Shown here: piece after piece, positions 25,000 through 33,611 of the stretch | Numbering within the stretch: position 1 is the first letter of the stretch | How the letters are laid out: every line of letters begins with the position of its first letter | Assembly: GCA_964512765.1 (NCBI GenBank) | Contig: CAZEKF010000004.1 | Span: forward strand, 27,513-91,512 | Length of the DNA stretch: 64,000 bases | DNA from: GW2011-AR15 sp964512765 | GTDB taxonomy: Archaea > Nanobdellota > Nanobdellia > Woesearchaeales > GW2011-AR15 | Direction of reading: 5' to 3' | Program-made: the position numbers and the translations under genes | Notes under the pieces: generated by a model | What the model saw: only the letters and a program-made list of their open reading frames with translations | Told to the model about the DNA's origin: nothing | Databases searched by the model: none

Positions 25000-27234
25000 A
25001 TGCTAAGAACACATAATTGTGGAGAGTTAAGAAAAAAACATATTAAGAAAAAAGTTACATTATGCGGGTGGACAAATTCGTATCGCGACCATGGGGGCGT
25101 AATATTTATAGATCTGCGTGATCGTTGGGGTAAGACACAAATAGTTTTTGATCCAAGCCACAACAAAAAATCACATAAAGTGGCAGATTCTTTAAGAAGA
25201 GAATGGGTTATCCAGATAGAAGGCAAAGTCAGAAGCCGTGGTGAACTTGTTAATAAAAAACTAAACACTGGTGAGATTGAAGTTTTAGCAGATTCTATTA
25301 AGGTTCTTAGCAAGAGTGAAACACCGCCTATTGAAGTGGATGATAACAAAATAGCAGGTGAAGAACCTAGGTTAAAGTATCGTTATTTAGATTTAAGAAG
25401 ACCAGTTATGCAGAAAAATCTATTGAATAGACATAAAGCAATGAAATCTGCTATGAATTATTTGGATAGTCAAGATTTTGTGCATTTAGAGACTCCAGTA
25501 TTAATGAAATCAACTCCTGAAGGTGCAAGAGATTATGTTGTTCCTTCTCGTGTAAACATGGGCAAATTTTATGCATTGCCACAATCACCGCAGTTGTACA
25601 AACAAATTCTAATGGTAAGCGGTTTTGACAGGTATTTCCAGTTTGCTAGGTGTTTACGAGACGAAGATTTGAGATCAGACAGGCAACCTGAACATACACA
25701 GATAGATTTAGAAATGAGTTTTGTTGAAAGAGAAGATGTTTTTGAAGTTGTTGAAGGATTAATGAAATCTATGTGGAAAGATGTTCTTAAAATAAATGTA
25801 AAAATACCTTTCCCTAAATTATCTTGGCAAGAAGCAATGGAAAAATATGGTAGTGACAAACCAGACTTAAGGTTTGGCCTAGAATTTATTGATGTTACAA
25901 ACCTGATGAAAAAATCTAGTTTTAATGTATACAAAGAAGTTATTAAAAATAACGGAGTTGTAAAATGCTTAAAAGTTCCTAAAGCCAGTAAACTCTCAAG
26001 AAAAGAAATTGATGAATTTATTGAGTTGGCAAAGACACACCATGCAAAAGGATTATCATGGATGAAGATTGTTAATGGTAAAGCAGAAAGTTCAATAACC
26101 AAATATTTTAATAATAAATTATTAGCTGAATTAGTTAAGAAAACCAAAGCTAAAACTGATGATTTATTGTTATTTGTTGCTGATAAGTTTGAAGTTGCTT
26201 GCAATGCTCTTGGTCAGGTTAGATTAGCAGTAGGTGAGAAGCTTAATTTAATTAAAGATGACTGGAAATTTGCCTGGATAATTGATTTTCCATTGTTTGA
26301 ATGGAATGAAGATGAACAGAAATGGGACACTATGCACCATATGTTTTGTTCTCCTAAAAAAGAAGATATTCCTAAACTTGAAAAAGATCCAGGTTCTGTA
26401 CTATGCAATCAGTATGATTTAACTCTTAATGGTGTAGAATTATGTTCAGGAAGTATTAGAATAACGGATCCTAAATTACAGGAAAAAGTTATGAAAATTG
26501 TTGGTTTTTCAAAAAAAGAAGCTTACAAACGATTTGGATTTTTATTGGATGCATTCAAATACGGCGTACCTCCACACGGCGGTGTTGGTCTAGGCTTTGA
26601 CAGGATAGTTGCTTTAATGAACGGTTATAATGATATTCGAGAAGTTATTGCATTTCCAAAAAATAAACAAGCGCAATGTCCAATGGACGGTTCTCCAGGT
26701 GATATTGACGACAGGCAAATGAAAGAATTGCATATTAAACTTGATTTTGTTAAGAAAAAAGATACAGAGGACAAATCTGTGTTTAAGGATATTAAGAAAT
26801 TGCTTGAGAAAAACAAGGTTAAATACGAAGAAATGCATCACAAAGCAGTTTTTACAAGTGAAGAAGCTGCTAAAATCAGAGGAACTAAATTAAGGCAAGG
26901 TGCAAAAGCATTGATATTTAAAGCTGATGATAAACCAGTCATGGCAGTGGTTTCTGCTGCTAAACAAGTTGATACAAACAAGTTTAGAAAATTATTGAAA
27001 GTTAAAAAACTAAGATTAACAACAGCTGATGAAGTTAAAGATTTAACAGGGTTAAAAATTGGATCCATACCTCCTTTCGGCAATTTGTTTGGTATGGATA
27101 CGTATGTTGATGAATCTTTAACAAAGATACAAGTCATAGCTTTTAATGCAGGATCTCATACAGATTCATTAAAAATGAAATTCGGTGATTGGAGAAAAGT
27201 AGTTGAACCAAAAGTAGGTGAGTTTGGAAAATGA
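25000..27234 (+). CDS. aspS: Bacterial-type aspartyl-tRNA synthetase fused to a YbaK-like deacylase domain
   Basis: Residues 1-100 are the OB-fold anticodon domain (TLCGW...RDHGGVIFIDLRDRWG), then the class II core with motif 1, motif 2 (FQFARCLRDEDLRSDRQPEHTQ) and motif 3 (GVGLGFDRIVALMNG), with the GAD-type insertion at about 290-430 that marks the bacterial type. After residue 590 a new domain of about 150 residues starts: YEEMHHKAVFTSEEAAKIRG...GAKALIF...KPVMAVVSAAKQV...GSIPPFG, matching YbaK/ProX trans-editing deacylases. The RDHGGV His is the type seen in non-discriminating AspRS enzymes. With GatCAB nearby, it may charge both tRNA-Asp and tRNA-Asn; the extra domain may hydrolyse a mischarged tRNA. 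Starts about 45 nt after ppcA. Confidence 0.93.
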   Translation: MLRTHNCGELRKKHIKKKVTLCGWTNSYRDHGGVIFIDLRDRWGKTQIVFDPSHNKKSHKVADSLRREWVIQIEGKVRSRGELVNKKLNTGEIEVLADSIKVLSKSETPPIEVDDNKIAGEEPRLKYRYLDLRRPVMQKNLLNRHKAMKSAMNYLDSQDFVHLETPVLMKSTPEGARDYVVPSRVNMGKFYALPQSPQLYKQILMVSGFDRYFQFARCLRDEDLRSDRQPEHTQIDLEMSFVEREDVFEVVEGLMKSMWKDVLKINVKIPFPKLSWQEAMEKYGSDKPDLRFGLEFIDVTNLMKKSSFNVYKEVIKNNGVVKCLKVPKASKLSRKEIDEFIELAKTHHAKGLSWMKIVNGKAESSITKYFNNKLLAELVKKTKAKTDDLLLFVADKFEVACNALGQVRLAVGEKLNLIKDDWKFAWIIDFPLFEWNEDEQKWDTMHHMFCSPKKEDIPKLEKDPGSVLCNQYDLTLNGVELCSGSIRITDPKLQEKVMKIVGFSKKEAYKRFGFLLDAFKYGVPPHGGVGLGFDRIVALMNGYNDIREVIAFPKNKQAQCPMDGSPGDIDDRQMKELHIKLDFVKKKDTEDKSVFKDIKKLLEKNKVKYEEMHHKAVFTSEEAAKIRGTKLRQGAKALIFKADDKPVMAVVSAAKQVDTNKFRKLLKVKKLRLTTADEVKDLTGLKIGSIPPFGNLFGMDTYVDESLTKIQVIAFNAGSHTDSLKMKFGDWRKVVEPKVGEFGK

Positions 27235-27449
27235 AAACAAGATTTGTACCAAATATATTTGGAGTTGTTTTAGTTACAGCATTTTTTATTTTTGTTAGTG
27301 CATTACTTTATGCATTACCATTATGGTTAATATGGAATTTCACTATTCCTAGACTGTTTAATGGTCCTGTATTATCTTTATTAGATGCGTTCTTGCTTAA
27401 CTTGTTAGCAGGAATATTGTTTAAGAGTAAGGATAATAGTAAGAATTAG
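27231..27449 (+). CDS. Small membrane protein, 72 aa
   Basis: Overlaps the AspRS stop by ATGA, so it is translationally coupled to that gene. Two hydrophobic segments (GVVLVTAFFIFVSALLYALP and LLDAFLLNLLAGILF) with a short loop carrying WNFTIPRLFNGP; Lys-rich end. No known domain. Coupling to aspS may be operon convenience only. Confidence 0.6.
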   Translation: MKTRFVPNIFGVVLVTAFFIFVSALLYALPLWLIWNFTIPRLFNGPVLSLLDAFLLNLLAGILFKSKDNSKN

Positions 27450-27485
27450 TTACTTTTTTATATTCTCTAATCCAACCATTATGTT

Positions 27486-28430
27486 ATGATAGAAGTATTC
27501 TCACATGACAAGACAAAGGACAGGATAAAGAAGATTAAGTTAACTCAGTTATCCAGAAAACAGACATGGATAAGACTAGTAAACCCTAACCTGGATAGTT
27601 TGTCCCAATTATCAAAACATACAAAGATTCCAATTGAAGAGTTAAAAGAATCTTTAGAAGAAGAAGAACGGCCAAAAGTATCTGCAAAGTCTTATTTAGA
27701 AATTATTTACAGAGCACCATCTATAATAGATCAGGAATTAGAAACACAACCTATTTACTTTTACTTGTTAGAAAACATGCTTGTTACTATAGAAAAAAAA
27801 CCTTTGAAAATATTTGAAAATATTTCTGAAAATTTGTCTAAAAATAAAAACAAATTTTTGTTTAAAAAAGGTTTTTCATACTTTATTTATTATGTTATTG
27901 ATAGGATTAATGATGACTTTTTAATGCGAATTGATAAGATTGCAGATCGAATAGATATTTATGAAAATTTTTCTAAAAAACAGATGAATGTTAAAGATAT
28001 AGAAAAGATCTATGACCAGTCTGTTACATTAAGTTTTTTCAACCAAGCATTGATAGCAAACGTTGAAGTTCTTAATTTACTAAAAAAAGGGTATTTTAAA
28101 CTAATACCAAGGAAAGATAATGGGTTGTTTGAAGAACTGTACTATGACGTTCTCCAGATATTAGACACTGAAAAGATTCAAAGAGAAGTCATAACTAATT
28201 TAATCAGTGTTAATTCTGTTTTAACAACCACAAGACTAAACGAGTATATGAAACAATTAACCTTGATAGCTTTAATAATAGCCATACCAACATTGCTTTC
28301 AGGCATCTATGGCATGAACTTTGTTAACATTCCATTAGCAGATCATAAATACGGTTTTCACATTACTTCTGCTATAATATTATTCATTACCTTTGCAACA
28401 TATTACTTGTTTACTAAGAAATTCCGATGA
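27486..28430 (+). CDS. corA: CorA-family divalent metal transporter
   Basis: Mg2+/Co2+ channel. The signature GMN motif appears in IYGMNFVNIP near residue 275, between two C-terminal membrane helices (LTLIALIIAIPTLLSGIYG and the last 20 residues). The N-terminal 230 residues form the cytosolic alpha/beta funnel with long helices. Length 314 aa is typical. The gene overlaps the HAD gene at 28427 by ATGA. Confidence 0.93.
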   Translation: MIEVFSHDKTKDRIKKIKLTQLSRKQTWIRLVNPNLDSLSQLSKHTKIPIEELKESLEEEERPKVSAKSYLEIIYRAPSIIDQELETQPIYFYLLENMLVTIEKKPLKIFENISENLSKNKNKFLFKKGFSYFIYYVIDRINDDFLMRIDKIADRIDIYENFSKKQMNVKDIEKIYDQSVTLSFFNQALIANVEVLNLLKKGYFKLIPRKDNGLFEELYYDVLQILDTEKIQREVITNLISVNSVLTTTRLNEYMKQLTLIALIIAIPTLLSGIYGMNFVNIPLADHKYGFHITSAIILFITFATYYLFTKKFR

Positions 28431-28996
28431 TTGATTGCTATATTTTTGACCTGGATGATACACTTATAGACAGTTCCATCTATAAAAGAATGTATAATGA
28501 AGTTATTAGTAATTTAATATCACATCTTAAAATAACAGAGATTGAATTGCAAGAAGTAATTAGTAAACTTAAACAAGAAACTGGGAAATTAGATACGTAT
28601 GATTTGTGTAAAAAACTTAATTCAACTGAATTATATTATAAACTTCTTGAAAAATACATTAAACACACATACTCGTTAAAAACTAAAAACATACCCAAAC
28701 TGTTCAGAAAGGTTAAAGATAATAAGAAAAAAATTGGAATAGTAAGTAATTCACAGGAAAGAACCATTAACTTGTTCTTGAAACGTTTTAATTTATTGGA
28801 ATATGTTGATTTCACTGAATCAGGTAAAAAAGATACAATCTTATTCTGGATATCTCTTGAAAAAAAGCATAATATAAAAAAAGAACATACAATGGTGATA
28901 GATGATTCTGATAATATTCTTAAAATTGCAGAACAATGTGGATATAAAGTATTGAATGTGAAAGAAATCGACGAGCTAGAAATGTTTCATTTATAG
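28427..28996 (+). CDS. HAD-superfamily hydrolase
   Basis: Phosphatase-like fold. Motif I is FDLDDTLID (residues 5-13) with the nucleophile and acid/base Asp, motif II is IGIVSNSQER near 105, the Lys is in ESGKKDT and motif III/IV is VIDDSDNIL near 155. The cap is helical and of C1 type. Substrate unknown. Translationally coupled to corA. Confidence 0.85.
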   Translation: MIDCYIFDLDDTLIDSSIYKRMYNEVISNLISHLKITEIELQEVISKLKQETGKLDTYDLCKKLNSTELYYKLLEKYIKHTYSLKTKNIPKLFRKVKDNKKKIGIVSNSQERTINLFLKRFNLLEYVDFTESGKKDTILFWISLEKKHNIKKEHTMVIDDSDNILKIAEQCGYKVLNVKEIDELEMFHL

Positions 28997-29000
28997 TCAA

Positions 29001-29031
29001 AGAAAAAAATTGTTAGACAATTTTTTCTTTT
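29001..29031 (+). terminator. Probable intrinsic terminator after the corA-HAD genes
   Basis: AGAAAAAAATTGT (29001-29013), loop TAG, ACAATTTTTTCT (29017-29028): 12-bp stem with one bulged A followed by a T-rich tract, 4 bp after the HAD stop codon. Confidence 0.6.
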
Positions 29032-29041
29032 CTTAATAAGC

Positions 29042-29078
29042 AAACGACATACTGCTTGTAAGAATAGCCATGTCGTTT
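29042..29078. repeat. Inverted repeat upstream of gatC
   Basis: AAACGACAT (29042-29050) and ATGTCGTTT (29070-29078) form a perfect 9-bp inverted repeat with a 19-nt spacer, just upstream of the gatC TATA box (TTTAAATA, about 29093-29100). It could be an operator, or a small hairpin RNA; sequence alone does not decide. Confidence 0.5.
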
Positions 29079-29122
29079 ACTATATAATAACTTTTAAATA
29101 TCATATACATATGCTTTTACCT

Positions 29123-29407
29123 ATGAAAGTTGACAAAGAATTAATAGAGCATGTGGCAAACGTTGCTAGATTAAAATTGACTAATGAAGAAATTAAAGAA
29201 TTCTTACCTCAATTAAAAGAGATACTTAAAGCGTTTGAAGAATTACAGCAGGTTAACACAAATAAAACAAAACCAAGTTATCATTCTATTGAGTTAAAGA
29301 ACACAATGCGTGAAGATATTCCCAAATCTTGTTTAACAAATGAACAAGCATTAAAAAACACTCAACATAAAGCTAAAGGTTATTTTAAAGGTCCAAAGGT
29401 GGTATAA
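29123..29407 (+). CDS. gatC: Asp/Glu-tRNA(Asn/Gln) amidotransferase subunit C
   Basis: Small linker subunit of GatCAB. Features ELIEHVANVARLKLTNEEIKEF and the C-terminal belt with REDIPKSCLTNEQALKNT. The ATG at 29123 is chosen since it lies about 27 nt after the TATA box (leaderless); the upstream ATG at 29111 would be at or before the transcript start. First gene of a cluster that also contains gatA and gatB. Confidence 0.9.
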   Translation: MKVDKELIEHVANVARLKLTNEEIKEFLPQLKEILKAFEELQQVNTNKTKPSYHSIELKNTMREDIPKSCLTNEQALKNTQHKAKGYFKGPKVV

Positions 29408-29411
29408 AAAA

Positions 29412-29510
29412 ATGGCAAAAAAACCGTTTATATCTAAACAAAAAATGTGGTTGTTCACAGGATTTGTAGTGCTAATGTATGCATTAATGAAACTGTTCGG
29501 GTTGGTATGA
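29412..29510 (+). CDS. Small single-pass membrane protein, 32 aa
   Basis: ATG 29412 is 5 bp after the gatC stop, and the TGA at 29508-29510 directly abuts the cyclophilin ATG. It encodes MAKKPFISKQK followed by a hydrophobic segment MWLFTGFVVLMYALMKLFGLV. A plausible bitopic mini-protein by position and composition. Function unknown. Confidence 0.5.
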   Translation: MAKKPFISKQKMWLFTGFVVLMYALMKLFGLV

Positions 29511-30062
29511 ATGAAAAAGATAGTTTTCTTGTTATTGTTGTTAACAATTATAAGTTGTACAAAGGAGGGTTCTAACATGATAGTTGTATTTGAAACTAAC
29601 CAAGGTAATTTTGAAGTTGAACTAAACAAAGAAAAAGCACCAATATCTGTGGAGAATTTTCTTAGTTATGTTAATGAAGGTTATTATGACGGATTAATAT
29701 TTCATAGAGTAATAAATAATTTCATGGTCCAAGGCGGTGGTTTTGACCAGGACATGAACCAAAAACAAACCAAAGAATCTATTAAAAATGAAGCAGATAA
29801 TGGCTTGAAGAATGAAAAATATACAGTTGCAATGGCAAGAACAAGTGAAATTGATAGTGCAACTTCGCAGTTTTTTATTAACACTGCAGACAATGCGTTT
29901 TTAGACAACGGAGCAAGAGATTTTGGATATGCAGTTTTTGGTAAAGTTGTTTCTGGTCAAGAAACAATTGATAAAATAAATTCTGTTAAAACAACTACTA
30001 AAGGGTTTTATTCAGATGTGCCAGTTGAGCCAGTAATAATAAACAAAGCATACGTTAAATGA
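29511..30062 (+). CDS. Cyclophilin-type peptidyl-prolyl isomerase with lipoprotein signal
   Basis: Residues 1-16 are a lipoprotein-type signal ending in a lipobox-like TIISC, so the protein is probably lipid-anchored outside the cell. The cyclophilin fold follows: FHRVINNFMVQGGGF holds the catalytic Arg, TSQFFINTADN the Gln/Phe binding-pocket residues. It is of the short PpiB class. A second start, ATG 29577 (Met23), has a near-perfect ribosome binding site GGAGG at 29564-29568, whereas the first ATG has none. Both a secreted and a cytosolic form may be made. The gene overlaps gatA by ATGA. Confidence 0.9.
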   Translation: MKKIVFLLLLLTIISCTKEGSNMIVVFETNQGNFEVELNKEKAPISVENFLSYVNEGYYDGLIFHRVINNFMVQGGGFDQDMNQKQTKESIKNEADNGLKNEKYTVAMARTSEIDSATSQFFINTADNAFLDNGARDFGYAVFGKVVSGQETIDKINSVKTTTKGFYSDVPVEPVIINKAYVK

Positions 30063-31432
30063 ACTCATTAGAATTCATAAAAAAAGCTAAAAAAGGAGAA
30101 ATTGATATTGTTAAAAATACTAAAAAAACATTAGATGAATGTAAAAAAATTAACAAGGAATACAACTATTTTTTAGCTTTTAATGATAATGCAGTTGAAG
30201 AATCTAAAAAACTGAAAAAAGGTAGGTTGTACGGGCTACCAGTTTCTATTAAAGATAACATTGTTGTTAAAGATGTTGAGAGTAAAGCAGGTAGTAAAAT
30301 ATTAGAGGGATATCAGCCAGTGTTTGACGCAACTGTTGTTGAAAAAATCAAGAATGAAGGTGGCATTATAATAGGAAAAACACAAATGGATGTATTTGGT
30401 TTCGGCTCTTTTAGTGTTAATGTTGGAAAAGGATACAAAATTCCATTAAATCCGTTTGACAAAACAAGATGTACAGGCGGATCGTCAGGTGGTGGTTCTG
30501 CAATATTGCAAAAATTAGAGTTGCCAACAATCTCAATAACTGAAAGTACTGGAGGTAGCATTGCATCACCGGCATGTTATTGCGGTGTTTATGGATTATG
30601 CCCCACATATGGAAGAGTTTCTAGGTATGGATTAATAACTTTCTCAAACAGTATGGATAAAATAGGCATCACAGCAAAAGATATTGAAGAAATTGCTCTA
30701 ATGCTAGAACTAATTTCTGGTTATGATAAAAACGATTCAACTTCAAAAAATCTTCCAGTACCTAAATACACAGAAAAAAAACATTCAAAGTTTAAGATAG
30801 CAGTAATAAAAGAATCATTAGGTAAAGGTGTCCAAGAAGGAGTAAAAACTAATTTGTTGCAATCCTTAAAAAACATAAAATTTGATTATGTGTCAATGCC
30901 AATTAATTTCAAGTATAGTGTCCAGAATTATTATCTGTTGAACATGTCAGAAACATCTACAAACTTAGCAAAACTCTGTGGAATGAGATACGGTCAACAT
31001 GATGAATTAAAAGGCAGTTTTAATGAATATTTTTCTAAAGTAAGGAGCAAGAATTTTAATAAAGAAGCCAAACGAAGAATAATACTTGGAACTTTTGCAC
31101 GTATGTCAGGGTTCAGAGACGCATATTACCTCAAAGCATTAAAAGTCAGAACAAAAATCATAGAAGAATACAAAAACTTGTTTAAAAAATATGATGTAAT
31201 AATAACTCCATCTATGCCAAACATTGCACCGAAATTCTCAGAAATAGATAAAATGACACCTTTAGAAAATTACATGACTGATATTATGACTGCAGGACCT
31301 AACTTAGCAGGATTTCCACATCTTAGTATTCCAAATGGATTATCTGAAAAAATGCCAACAGGGTTATTAGCAACAGCAGATCATTTTAATGAACATAAAT
31401 TAATAGATTTTGCAAGAAGGTGGTTACAATAA
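30059..31432 (+). CDS. gatA: Asp/Glu-tRNA amidotransferase subunit A
   Basis: Amidase subunit that releases ammonia from glutamine for Asp-tRNA(Asn) (or Glu-tRNA(Gln)) amidation. The Ser-cisSer-Lys triad is visible: Lys in LPVSIKDN near residue 65, cis-Ser in CTGGSSGGG near 141, nucleophile Ser in ESTGGSIASPA near 165. Length 457 aa is normal. Its end overlaps the patatin-like gene start. With gatC and gatB this encodes a full GatCAB. Confidence 0.95.
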   Translation: MNSLEFIKKAKKGEIDIVKNTKKTLDECKKINKEYNYFLAFNDNAVEESKKLKKGRLYGLPVSIKDNIVVKDVESKAGSKILEGYQPVFDATVVEKIKNEGGIIIGKTQMDVFGFGSFSVNVGKGYKIPLNPFDKTRCTGGSSGGGSAILQKLELPTISITESTGGSIASPACYCGVYGLCPTYGRVSRYGLITFSNSMDKIGITAKDIEEIALMLELISGYDKNDSTSKNLPVPKYTEKKHSKFKIAVIKESLGKGVQEGVKTNLLQSLKNIKFDYVSMPINFKYSVQNYYLLNMSETSTNLAKLCGMRYGQHDELKGSFNEYFSKVRSKNFNKEAKRRIILGTFARMSGFRDAYYLKALKVRTKIIEEYKNLFKKYDVIITPSMPNIAPKFSEIDKMTPLENYMTDIMTAGPNLAGFPHLSIPNGLSEKMPTGLLATADHFNEHKLIDFARRWLQ

Positions 31433-32217
31433 AAAAAGTTGGATTAGCTTTAGGCAGCGGTGGTGCACGTGGGTTTGCGCATGTTGGTGTAATAAAAGAA
31501 TTGCAGAAAAATAACATTCCTATTGATTACATTTCTGGCACGAGTATGGGAGGTATGGTAGCTGCATATTATGCATTATATGGACATGTAACAGGCATTG
31601 AAAACGTAGTTAATACATTTAGAAAAAGAGATTATTTAAGATTAGTTGATCTTAATAATCCAAAAAAATCATTAATTAAAGGAGATAGAGTAAAAAAGCT
31701 TTTAAAAAAGTTTTTTGGTGATAGAACTTTCAAAGATACTAAAATACCATTAACACTTGCAGCTACTGATTTGAATAAAGCAACACAGATTGTTATTAAA
31801 AAAGGTAGAATACTTGACGCTTTAATGGCATCTGGCGCTTTTCCTGGTGTGTTCCCTGTTGTTAAGTATAAAGGTAAATACGTTGTTGATGGTGGTTTAT
31901 TAGACGCTACTCCTGTTAATCTTGTTAGTAAAATGGGTGCAGAAGTTATTATTGCAGTTGACCTTTTTTATTTAAGTCCTGTTAAAAGCAAAGAATATAA
32001 CAGACTATTAGAAGTTATACAAAGAGTTTACGATATTCTTTTATCAAACTTGTCAACGTATAGTGCAAAAGAATATGGAGATAATATTATAGTAATAACA
32101 CCTGATGCAGGTTATCGAACAGCAACTTTTGCGTTTCACAAAGCTAAAACATACATTAAAGCAGGTGAAGAAGGAGCTCAGAAAAATATTAAAAAAATAA
32201 AAAGATTATTGAAATGA
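31420..32217 (+). CDS. Patatin-like phospholipase, RssA/YchK type
   Basis: Hydrolase with the Ser-Asp dyad of patatins. The oxyanion motif GSGGARGFAHVGV is at about residues 12-24, nucleophile elbow GTSMGG near residue 41, and the Asp in VVDGGLLDATPV near 155. The size (265 aa) fits bacterial and archaeal NTE-like lysophospholipases. The GTG start at 31420 overlaps gatA by 13 bp and follows AGAAGG. It overlaps gatB by ATGA. Its place between gatA and gatB has no known functional link. Confidence 0.88.
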   Translation: MVTIKKVGLALGSGGARGFAHVGVIKELQKNNIPIDYISGTSMGGMVAAYYALYGHVTGIENVVNTFRKRDYLRLVDLNNPKKSLIKGDRVKKLLKKFFGDRTFKDTKIPLTLAATDLNKATQIVIKKGRILDALMASGAFPGVFPVVKYKGKYVVDGGLLDATPVNLVSKMGAEVIIAVDLFYLSPVKSKEYNRLLEVIQRVYDILLSNLSTYSAKEYGDNIIVITPDAGYRTATFAFHKAKTYIKAGEEGAQKNIKKIKRLLK

Positions 32218-33611
32218 AATATAATAAGGAAATTGTAATTGGAATTGAATGTCATATTGAACTTAATACTAAATCAAAATTATTCTGTAGTTGTCCAACT
32301 CAAGGTTCTGAGAAACCTAATACTAGAGTTTGTAATGTGTGTTTAGGTCATCCAGGCAGTAAACCAGTTGCGAATAAAAAAGCAGTTGAATATGCAATCA
32401 AATTAGCAATGGCATTAAAATGTAAATTAGCTAAACAAGTTATTTTTTCAAGAAAAAGTTATTTTTATCCAGACATGAGCAAGAATTACCAAATAACACA
32501 GTATGAAATACCAATAGGTGAAAACGGTTCAATGGAACTTGCTAGTAAAAAGATTGGTATAACTAAGGTACATCTTGAAGAAGACCCTGCTGCATTGACA
32601 CATCCTGGCGGGCTAGGTAAAGCACAGTATGTTTTAGTTGATTATAACAGGTCTGGAAACCCGTTATGCGAGATAGTTACTGAACCAGAACTTAACAGTC
32701 CTGAAGAAGCTCGTGATTTCATGAAAACATTAGTTACAATACTCCAGTATCTTAAGATATTTGATCCTGAAAAAAATATTATTAAAGCTGATGCAAACGT
32801 TTCTCTTAAATCAAATAATTATGTTAGGGCAGAAATAAAAAACATTACAGGATTTAAAGAAATTGAACGTGCATTGAAATACGAAATTGAAAGACAAAAA
32901 GCAGAAGGTGTAAAAAAACAAGAAACAAGAGCGTGGAACTCAGACAAAGGTGTAACAACATTGCTTAGAACAAAAGAAACTGAAGAAGATTATGGTTATA
33001 TTTTTGACCCAGATTTAGTGCCCATTGATATTACAAAAGATTGGTTATCTAAAATAAAATTACCTGAATTACCAAATGAAAAAGCTAAAAATTATGTTAG
33101 TAAATACAAGCTTAAAAAAGAAGATGCAATTGTGTTAACAAACGATTATTCTTTAACACAAATCTTTGAAAAAGCTGTTAAAAAAGTTGATCCTGTACTT
33201 GCTGCTAAATGGATCAGAAGAGAGCTTGTAAGAGTATTGAATTATAACAAGATAGATGCTTCAGATATGAAACTTAATATAGATGAGTTTGTAGTATTAT
33301 TAGATTTACTTGATAAAAGGAAAATAACTGATAATGTTGCGCAGAAAATATTAGACAAATTAGTTGTTGAGAACATTGATGTTAGGAAATATGTCAGTAA
33401 ACAAGGATTAGAGGCGGTCTCTGATTCTAATCTTTTAGAAAGATATTGCAAACAAGCAATTAAAGAAAGTAAAAAAGCTGTTGATGATTATAAATCAGGT
33501 AATGAAAATTCTTTGAACTTTGTAGTTGGTAAAGTAATGCGATTAAGTAAAGGTAAAGCTGATGCTAAGGAAGTTAAAGAGTTGTTGAAAAAAATAATTT
33601 CATTGTTGTGA
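32214..33611 (+). CDS. gatB: Asp/Glu-tRNA amidotransferase subunit B
   Basis: tRNA-binding and kinase subunit of GatCAB. Conserved start IVIGIECHIELNTKSKLFC with CSCPTQ and CNVCLGHPGSKPV giving the zinc-type Cys set, later EDPAALTHPGG, VDYNRSGNPLCEIVTEP, the IKADANVSLK motif and RTKETEEDYGYIFDPDL. The C-terminal YqeY-like tail is present. Length 465 aa. Its last 12 bp overlap the convergent gene at 33600. Confidence 0.95.
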   Translation: MKYNKEIVIGIECHIELNTKSKLFCSCPTQGSEKPNTRVCNVCLGHPGSKPVANKKAVEYAIKLAMALKCKLAKQVIFSRKSYFYPDMSKNYQITQYEIPIGENGSMELASKKIGITKVHLEEDPAALTHPGGLGKAQYVLVDYNRSGNPLCEIVTEPELNSPEEARDFMKTLVTILQYLKIFDPEKNIIKADANVSLKSNNYVRAEIKNITGFKEIERALKYEIERQKAEGVKKQETRAWNSDKGVTTLLRTKETEEDYGYIFDPDLVPIDITKDWLSKIKLPELPNEKAKNYVSKYKLKKEDAIVLTNDYSLTQIFEKAVKKVDPVLAAKWIRRELVRVLNYNKIDASDMKLNIDEFVVLLDLLDKRKITDNVAQKILDKLVVENIDVRKYVSKQGLEAVSDSNLLERYCKQAIKESKKAVDDYKSGNENSLNFVVGKVMRLSKGKADAKEVKELLKKIISLL

